Shown here one piece after another: positions 58,481 to 64,000 of a DNA stretch of 64,000 bases. This DNA is from Mucilaginibacter rubeus (GTDB lineage Bacteria; Bacteroidota; Bacteroidia; Sphingobacteriales; Sphingobacteriaceae): positions 479,397 through 543,396 of the forward strand of contig NZ_BMKD01000004.1 in the NCBI RefSeq assembly GCF_014643835.1. Direction: 5' to 3'. Numbering within the stretch: the first letter of the stretch is position 1; each line of letters begins with the position of its first letter. Under the pieces are notes generated by a model that worked only from the letters and a program-made list of their open reading frames with translations, ran no database searches and was not told where the DNA came from. A program made the position numbers and the translations under genes.

Positions 58481-60337
58481 ATGAAGAAAATTAACTTATT
58501 TTTTGTGCTGGTATTGCTATATACCGGCGTTAATGCTCAAAGCACTTACGTAAAGGAGCATTTTACCAAAAAAGAGGTGTACATCACCATGCGCGATGGT
58601 GTAAAACTGTTCACCTCTATTTATACCCCAAAGGATGCTTCATCGCAAAATAAGTACCCGATGATGATGATGCGTACCTGCTACAGCATCGCCCCTTACG
58701 GCGAGGATAAATATCCTCAAAGGCTTGGCCCGTCTGAAATTATGATGAAAGAGGGCTATATTTTTGTTTACCAGGACGTACGCGGCCGTTGGAAAAGCGA
58801 AGGCACCTGGACCAACATGACGCCAGTTGTCGATAACAAGAAAAGCAAAAAAGATGTTGACGAAGGCTCCGACACTTACGACACTATCGACTGGCTGGTT
58901 AAAAACGTAGCCAACAACAATGGCAAGGTTGGCCAGTATGGTATCTCGTACCCAGGCTTTTATACCGCAGCAGGGATCCTCTCCAACCATCCGGCGCTAA
59001 AGGCCTCATCACCGCAGGCACCTATTTCCGATTTCTTTTTTGACGATTTTCATCACAACGGCGCTTTCATTGAGGGGTACTTTTTCACCTTTCCGGTATT
59101 TGGTGTTCAAAAAACTGATACAACCAGCAAAGCCTGGTACACCATGCTTAAACCCGATAGCAAAGATGGTTACCAATATTTATTAGATCTTGGCCCGCTA
59201 AAAAATGCCGATAAATTTTATCATGATAACTTCTTCTGGCAGGAAACTATCAATCATCCTAACTACGATGAGTTTTGGCAAAAACGCGGTTTGCTGAAAC
59301 ATTACGGCAAAGTAAAACCTGCGGTGATGCTGGTTGGCGGCTGGTTTGACGCCGAAGATCTAACCGGTCCGCTGGCTATTTATAAAACCATCAACAAAAC
59401 CGATCCAAATGCATATAATACCATAGTAATGGGACCATTCGGCCACGGTCGCTGGTCGCGCGAAACAGGGCATACCATGCATAGCAATGTTTACTTTGGT
59501 GATAGCGTGGCTACATTCTATCAAAAAAATATTGAAGCCAAATTCTTTAACCACTTTTTGAAAGGTAAGGGCGATAAAAATTCCGGCTTACCAAATGCTT
59601 ACATGTTTAATACTGGTAAAAAGGAATGGGCAACATTTGATAAATGGCCTGCCGCCAATGCTGTACATGAAAAAATGTTTTTAGGTGCCGATGGTAAACT
59701 TGTAAATACCCAGCCTGCAACCGCAGGCTCTGTTTCATACATCAGCGATCCGCTTAAACCGGTTCCTTATACCGAGGACAATACCACTACCATGGGCTTT
59801 ACGCCGCACAATTACATGAGCGAAGATCAGCGTTTTGCAGGCCGCCGCCCGGATGTGCTGGTTTACCAGAGCGAAGTATTAAACGATGATGTTACCCTTG
59901 GCGGCGAGATCATGGCGCACCTGAAAATAGCCACCACTGGTACCGATGCCGATTTTGTTGTTAAACTGATTGACGTTTATCCGCCTGATGAACCCAACAA
60001 CTCATACATGCCCAATAAAAACATTATCCTGAGCAATTACTGGCAAATGGTACGTTCGGAAGTAATGCCGGCACGTTTCTGTAACAGCTTTGAAAAACCG
60101 GAAGCACTGGTAGCTAATCAGAAAACCGATGTGAATTTCCGCCTGCAGGATGTGCTGCACACCTTCAAAAAAGGTCACCGTATCATGATCCAGGTACAAA
60201 GCACCTGGTTCCCGATAGTGGCACGTAATCCGCAAAAATTCGTGGAAAACCCGTATAAAGCAGACGAAAGCGATTACATCAAGGCTACCGAAACCGTTTA
60301 TAACGACAGTTACATTGATGTACAGGTGCTGAAGTAG
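58481..60337 (+). CDS. CocE/NonD (peptidase S15-like) hydrolase, exported
   Basis: I start at the ATG at 58481 for the signal peptide MKKINLFFVLVLLYTGVNAQS; the frame extends 63 bases upstream. The 618-residue protein is an alpha/beta hydrolase with nucleophile Ser156 in GISYPGF, Asp in GGWFDAEDLTGP and His in GPFGHGRW, plus a C-terminal beta-sandwich of the S15/PepX_C type. Likely an exported peptidase or acylase for X-Pro or ester substrates. It lies upstream of two M1 genes, separated by a 24-bp hairpin, so the three may form a peptide-degradation group. Confidence 0.92.
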   Translation: MKKINLFFVLVLLYTGVNAQSTYVKEHFTKKEVYITMRDGVKLFTSIYTPKDASSQNKYPMMMMRTCYSIAPYGEDKYPQRLGPSEIMMKEGYIFVYQDVRGRWKSEGTWTNMTPVVDNKKSKKDVDEGSDTYDTIDWLVKNVANNNGKVGQYGISYPGFYTAAGILSNHPALKASSPQAPISDFFFDDFHHNGAFIEGYFFTFPVFGVQKTDTTSKAWYTMLKPDSKDGYQYLLDLGPLKNADKFYHDNFFWQETINHPNYDEFWQKRGLLKHYGKVKPAVMLVGGWFDAEDLTGPLAIYKTINKTDPNAYNTIVMGPFGHGRWSRETGHTMHSNVYFGDSVATFYQKNIEAKFFNHFLKGKGDKNSGLPNAYMFNTGKKEWATFDKWPAANAVHEKMFLGADGKLVNTQPATAGSVSYISDPLKPVPYTEDNTTTMGFTPHNYMSEDQRFAGRRPDVLVYQSEVLNDDVTLGGEIMAHLKIATTGTDADFVVKLIDVYPPDEPNNSYMPNKNIILSNYWQMVRSEVMPARFCNSFEKPEALVANQKTDVNFRLQDVLHTFKKGHRIMIQVQSTWFPIVARNPQKFVENPYKADESDYIKATETVYNDSYIDVQVLK

Positions 60338-60374
60338 AGATTAGAGGTTGGAGATAAGAGATTAGTCTTTCTCC

Positions 60375-60430
60375 ATTTACCTTAAACACTTGGCCGGACC
60401 GTCCAATCCGGCCAAGTGTTTAAGGTAAAT
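60375..60430. terminator. 24-bp perfect hairpin between hydrolase and M1 genes
   Basis: The arms at 60375-60398 and 60407-60430 are perfect reverse complements over 24 bases, with an 8-base loop. There is no T run after it, so it may be a bidirectional terminator, an mRNA-stabilising structure or an inverted-repeat element. Confidence 0.75.
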
Positions 60431-60479
60431 AAGCTTTAACTTAGTTTTATAGATCCTTTAACCTGACACAATTAAGCGC

Positions 60480-62150
60480 ATGAAAATAAAACAACTATAT
60501 TTTGCAGCATTCGCCTTACTCGGCGTAGCAACAATTGCCCAACCGGCAAGGGCGCAGCTCCTGAAGGAAAAAGAGCAATTCACTCATGCCGATTCGCTGC
60601 GCGGAATGCTCACGCCTTTGCGCACTTGTTACGATATCAACTATTACCATCTTGATGTTAAAATTGATATCGACAAAAAGTTTATCAGCGGCAGCAATCA
60701 ATTTAAATTCACGGCTACACAGGATTTTAATAAACTGCAATTCGATCTGTTTGCCAATCTCAATGTCGCCAAAGTTGTTTACAAGGGCAAAGAGCTTGCT
60801 TTCACCCGCGATGGCAACGCTGCGTTCCTCAACTTTCCACAAACCATAACTAATGGCAGTAAAGATGAGTTTACCGTTTATTATTCGGGCAATCCGACCA
60901 TTGCCAAAAACGCGCCCTGGGATGGGGGACTGGTATTTAAAAAAGATTCATTAGGCAAACCCTTTGTGGCAACCGCCTGCGAAGGGATTGGCGCCAGTAT
61001 CTGGTGGCCTAATAAAGACCAGCTGGCCGATGAGGTGGACAGCATGATGATCAGCATCAGTGTGCCAAAAGGTCTGAAAGATGTATCGAACGGCCGCCTG
61101 CGTAAGGTGACGCAGCTTAAGGATGGCTATACCCGGTTCGACTGGTTTGTGGCCAACCCGATCAACAATTACGATGTTGCTGCCAACATTGCCGATTATA
61201 CTCATTTTGAAGACACCTACATGGGCGAAAAAGGCAAGCTTACGCTCGATTATTGGGTTTTGCCAACCAGTCTGGAAAAAGCAAAAAAACAATTTTTCGC
61301 CAATGTTAAGCCTATGTTGAAAGCCTTCGAGCACTGGTTTGGCCCATACCCTTTTTATGAAGATGGCTATAAACTGGTTGAAACCCCGCACCTGGGCATG
61401 GAGCACCAGGGAGCTGTAGCCTATGGCAATCACTTCATGAATGGTTATATGGGCTATGACTTATCGGGCACTGGATGGGGCAGCAAATGGGATTACATCA
61501 TCGTGCACGAAAGCGGGCACGAATGGTTTGGCAATAATATAACCGATAAAGACCTTGCCGATATGTGGGTCCACGAAAGCTTTACCTGTTATTCCGAATC
61601 ACTTTTTGTGGAGGATAACTGGGGTAAAAAAGCCGGACAGGAATATAACTACGGTTTAAGGCTCACCATTAATAATGACGGCCCTATAGTTGGCGTTTAC
61701 AATGTAAACAAAGAAGGCTCGGGCGATATGTACTCCAAAGGCGCTGTTTTCCTGAACATGATCCGCACTGTTATTAATGATGATGAAAAATGGCGCGGCA
61801 TCCTGCGCGGGCTTAACAAAACTTTTTATCATAAAACAGTTACCTATGACGATGTGGTGGGCTTCATCAACCAACAATCGGGCATGAACCTTTCGGCAGT
61901 TTTTGATCAGTACCTGCATTACCGCAGCCTTCCGATGCTTGAATTTACCAGCCATGAAAACAAGCTTTACTGCCGCTGGATAGCCGAAGCTAAAGATTTC
62001 AACATGCCTATCAGGGTGCGAATAAAGGGGGGCGAATACAAATTCATCATCCCAACAAAACAAATGAGCCCTGTTGAAATTGCAGGCGCCACCAAAGACA
62101 ATATTGAAATTGATTATTTAAACTACTACGTGGGTGCGCTCATGGATTAA
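60480..62150 (+). CDS. M1 family metallopeptidase, short form (copy 1)
   Basis: The 556-residue exported zinc peptidase has a signal peptide to about residue 26 (QPARAQ). Zinc site HESGH (His343, His347) has Glu366 18 residues later. The N-terminal beta domain and catalytic domain are present, but the large C-terminal solenoid of full-length M1 enzymes is absent. In place of GAMEN it has GMEHQ (306-310), so the N-terminal amine contact is changed. It is followed after 12 bp by a closely related gene and probably forms an operon with it. Confidence 0.92.
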   Translation: MKIKQLYFAAFALLGVATIAQPARAQLLKEKEQFTHADSLRGMLTPLRTCYDINYYHLDVKIDIDKKFISGSNQFKFTATQDFNKLQFDLFANLNVAKVVYKGKELAFTRDGNAAFLNFPQTITNGSKDEFTVYYSGNPTIAKNAPWDGGLVFKKDSLGKPFVATACEGIGASIWWPNKDQLADEVDSMMISISVPKGLKDVSNGRLRKVTQLKDGYTRFDWFVANPINNYDVAANIADYTHFEDTYMGEKGKLTLDYWVLPTSLEKAKKQFFANVKPMLKAFEHWFGPYPFYEDGYKLVETPHLGMEHQGAVAYGNHFMNGYMGYDLSGTGWGSKWDYIIVHESGHEWFGNNITDKDLADMWVHESFTCYSESLFVEDNWGKKAGQEYNYGLRLTINNDGPIVGVYNVNKEGSGDMYSKGAVFLNMIRTVINDDEKWRGILRGLNKTFYHKTVTYDDVVGFINQQSGMNLSAVFDQYLHYRSLPMLEFTSHENKLYCRWIAEAKDFNMPIRVRIKGGEYKFIIPTKQMSPVEIAGATKDNIEIDYLNYYVGALMD

Positions 62151-62162
62151 CCCTCAACATAC

Positions 62163-63824
62163 ATGAAAAATAAGTTAAATATTTTTGCTGTCGCTTTAGG
62201 CCTTACCATAGTCGGCATAGCACCAAGCCAGGCGCAATTAGGCACCAACAGGCAAACATTTACCCGTGCCGATTCGCTTCGGGGCAGCTTAACGCCGCTG
62301 CGCACCTGTTATGATATTAACTATTATCACCTGGATGTGAAGTTTGATATCGACAAAAAATTCATCAGCGGCAGCAACCTGTTCAAATTCACGGCTACTC
62401 AAAATTTCACCAAACTTCAGTTTGATCTGTTTTCTAATTTAAAAATAGAGAAAGTGGTTTATGAAGGTGCCGAAATCCCTTTTACACGCGAGTTCAACGC
62501 GGTGTTTGTCACCTTCCCTAAAACCATAAAGAAAGGCAGCAGGGATGAGTTTACCGTTTATTATTCAGGCAACCCAACCATCGCTAAACGTGCCCCATGG
62601 GATGGCGGTGTGGTTTATACTACAGACTCATTGGGCAAACCATGGGTGGCAACTGCATGCCAGGGTATTGGCGCCAGCATTTGGTGGCCAACAAAAGATC
62701 ATCAATATGACGAAGTGGACAGCGCCCTGATCAGTATCAGCGCACCTAATGGTTTAAAAGATGTATCCAACGGCAGATTACGCAAAGTAACCGACCTGAA
62801 TAACGGCTATACCCGGTTCGACTGGTTTGTGGCTAACCCTATCAACAATTATGACATAGAAGCCAACATTGGCGACTATGCCCACTTTGAAGGTACTTAC
62901 CAGGGCGAAAAAGGCCCGTTAACGATGGACTACTGGCCATTAAGTTACAATATTGACAAAGCCAAAAAACAATGGGAGCTTGATGCGCCGCGAATGCTTA
63001 AATCGTTCGAATACTGGTTTGGCCCCTATCCTTTTTATGAAGACGGCTATAAACTGGTTGAAACGCCACACCTGGGTATGGAACACCAAAGCGGTACCGC
63101 TTATGGCAACCACTATAAAAACGGTTATCTCGGTCGCGACCTTTCAGGTACCGGCTGGGGCCTAAAATGGGATTTCATCGTGGTACACGAAAGCGGTCAT
63201 GAATGGTTCGGCAATAACATCACCTCAAAAGATGTTGCCGATATGTGGATCCACGAAAGTTTTACTAACTATTCTGAATCATTGTTTATCGAAACCTATT
63301 ACGGCAAGCAAGCCGGGCAGGAATACGTGAACGGAACCCGTAAAAACATCCGTAACGATAAGCCGATTGTAGGCCCGTATGGTGTAAATATGGAAGGCTC
63401 GGGTGATATGTACTACAAGGGCGGCAACCTATTAAACATGGTGCGCACCATTATCAATAATGATGACAAATGGCGCAGTATCCTCCGCGGGCTTAACAAA
63501 ACCTTCTATCATAAAACAGTTACTTATGATGATGTTGTAGGCTATATCTGCAAACAGGCAGGCATGAACCTTGCCCCTGTTTTTGACCAGTACCTGCATT
63601 ATAAGGATATCCCAACCCTGCAGTTTGTTGTTAAAGACGGCAAGCTATATTCCAAATGGATTGCCAATGCCGAAGGTTTCAACATGCCGGTAAAGGTGCG
63701 TGTAAAAGGCGGCGGGTATATCTTTATTAAACCAACCACGCAATTTACCCCTGTTAAGATTGACGGTATTACGAAGGACAATGTGGAAGTGGATACGTTT
63801 AATTATTATATTAAGGTTGATTAG
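62163..63824 (+). CDS. M1 family metallopeptidase, short form (copy 2)
   Basis: The 553-residue protein is similar over its whole length to the preceding gene, about three quarters identical by eye. The zinc site is His342, His346 and Glu365 in HESGH and HESFT, and the exopeptidase position again reads GMEHQ (Met306 onward). A signal peptide precedes QAQL near residue 22. Tandem duplication is the simplest origin. It may differ in specificity from its neighbour; differences cluster in the N-terminal domain and at 95-130. Confidence 0.92.
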   Translation: MKNKLNIFAVALGLTIVGIAPSQAQLGTNRQTFTRADSLRGSLTPLRTCYDINYYHLDVKFDIDKKFISGSNLFKFTATQNFTKLQFDLFSNLKIEKVVYEGAEIPFTREFNAVFVTFPKTIKKGSRDEFTVYYSGNPTIAKRAPWDGGVVYTTDSLGKPWVATACQGIGASIWWPTKDHQYDEVDSALISISAPNGLKDVSNGRLRKVTDLNNGYTRFDWFVANPINNYDIEANIGDYAHFEGTYQGEKGPLTMDYWPLSYNIDKAKKQWELDAPRMLKSFEYWFGPYPFYEDGYKLVETPHLGMEHQSGTAYGNHYKNGYLGRDLSGTGWGLKWDFIVVHESGHEWFGNNITSKDVADMWIHESFTNYSESLFIETYYGKQAGQEYVNGTRKNIRNDKPIVGPYGVNMEGSGDMYYKGGNLLNMVRTIINNDDKWRSILRGLNKTFYHKTVTYDDVVGYICKQAGMNLAPVFDQYLHYKDIPTLQFVVKDGKLYSKWIANAEGFNMPVKVRVKGGGYIFIKPTTQFTPVKIDGITKDNVEVDTFNYYIKVD

Positions 63825-63865
63825 GTAAGTGGTTGATTCTTACCCCTGACAAAATAAAAAACAGG

Positions 63866-63938
63866 TGTCATGCTGAGCCTGTCGAAGCATCGCGGGTAGG
63901 GCCTCTGCGCGCGAGTCTTCGACAGGCTCAGACTGACA
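63866..63938. repeat. CTGAGCCTGTCGAAG-type palindromic repeat
   Basis: CTGAGCCTGTCGAAG (63873-63887) pairs perfectly with CTTCGACAGGCTCAG (63917-63931), flanked by imperfect TGTCAT/ACTGACA arms. A C12 homopolymer follows at 63962-63973. The stem type is common in intergenic DNA of this phylum. Confidence 0.75.
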
Positions 63939-64000
63939 GGCCTTATTTAACCAACCACTCACCCCCCCCCCCCACAAAAAAATCAAATCACGTGCAACTT

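Noticed and set aside
63962-63973. C12 run as a phase-variation tract
   Set aside because: It is not within or just before any visible gene, so no phase-variable product can be assigned.

Overview
The window looks like a chromosome segment of a Bacteroidota bacterium of the Sphingobacteriaceae type (Mucilaginibacter or Pedobacter-like). The evidence is two SusC/SusD pairs, a hybrid two-component regulator, several promoters of the Bacteroidota form TTTG-N(about 19)-TAnnTTTG, tandem FtsX/MacB-like permeases with the family's usual C-terminus NPVKSLKAE, and the gene families present. The genus is an inference from general gene content. No rRNA, CRISPR array, transposase or integrase gene was found.

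Layout. (1) 1-7.6 kb, minus strand: three tandem ABC-type FtsX/MacB-like permeases; the window edge cuts the last, and the first carries an extra N-terminal soluble domain. (2) 8.1-10.6 kb: a large exported M1 aminopeptidase with a canonical GAMEN motif. (3) 10.8-15.7 kb, minus strand: the translation cluster rplM-rpsI-rpsB-tsf, then nagA and pyrH. A consensus promoter lies before rplM and Shine-Dalgarno sequences lie before rpsI and rpsB. (4) 16-23.6 kb: mixed genes (S41 protease, Omp85-like barrel, PAS protein, small membrane protein, and an Fe-S oxidoreductase pair of HdrB/HdrC-LutA type). (5) 23.8-27.3 kb: tRNA-Phe(GAA), then a 3.4 kb stretch with an HxlR regulator, a short-chain dehydrogenase, a SnoaL/NTF2-like protein and a lipoprotein. 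This stretch ends in a degenerate copy of the 3' half of the same tRNA and resembles a decayed tRNA-targeted island. (6) 27.4-31.3 kb: DoxX-like protein, CHAD protein, PAS-PAS-GAF histidine kinase.

(7) 31.5-43.4 kb: a fructan utilisation locus. A one-protein sensor/regulator (sugar-binding periplasmic domain, kinase, receiver, AraC-type DNA-binding domain) faces an operon of sugar porter, PfkB fructokinase, SusC and SusD, followed by a GH32 fructan hydrolase. The likely sequence of events is: GH32 cuts fructan, SusCD imports the products across the outer membrane, the porter takes fructose across the inner membrane, and the kinase phosphorylates it. A GH16-like lipoprotein and a receiver-only regulator follow. 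(8) 45.5-51.8 kb: a coupled pair of small unknown envelope genes and a second SusC/SusD pair without an enzyme next to it. (9) 51.9-58.2 kb: an ArnT/PMT-like glycosyltransferase, a GT4 glycosyltransferase, a TPR protein, a CrtZ-type hydroxylase, a TlpA-like thioredoxin and dihydrolipoyl dehydrogenase. (10) 58.5-63.8 kb: a CocE/S15-type hydrolase and two tandem, closely similar M1 metallopeptidases carrying GMEHQ in place of GAMEN.

Intergenic DNA is rich in palindromic repeats: two copies of a 92-bp element, two copies of a TTGTCTGAA-bounded element, one CTGAGCCTGTCGAAG-type hairpin, and several long terminators between genes. No wholly new multi-gene system is evident. The most promising leads are the tRNA-flanked island, the two-hairpin switch between permease genes, the prefix-fused permease, the GMEHQ peptidase pair and the small coupled envelope genes at 45.5-46.4 kb.
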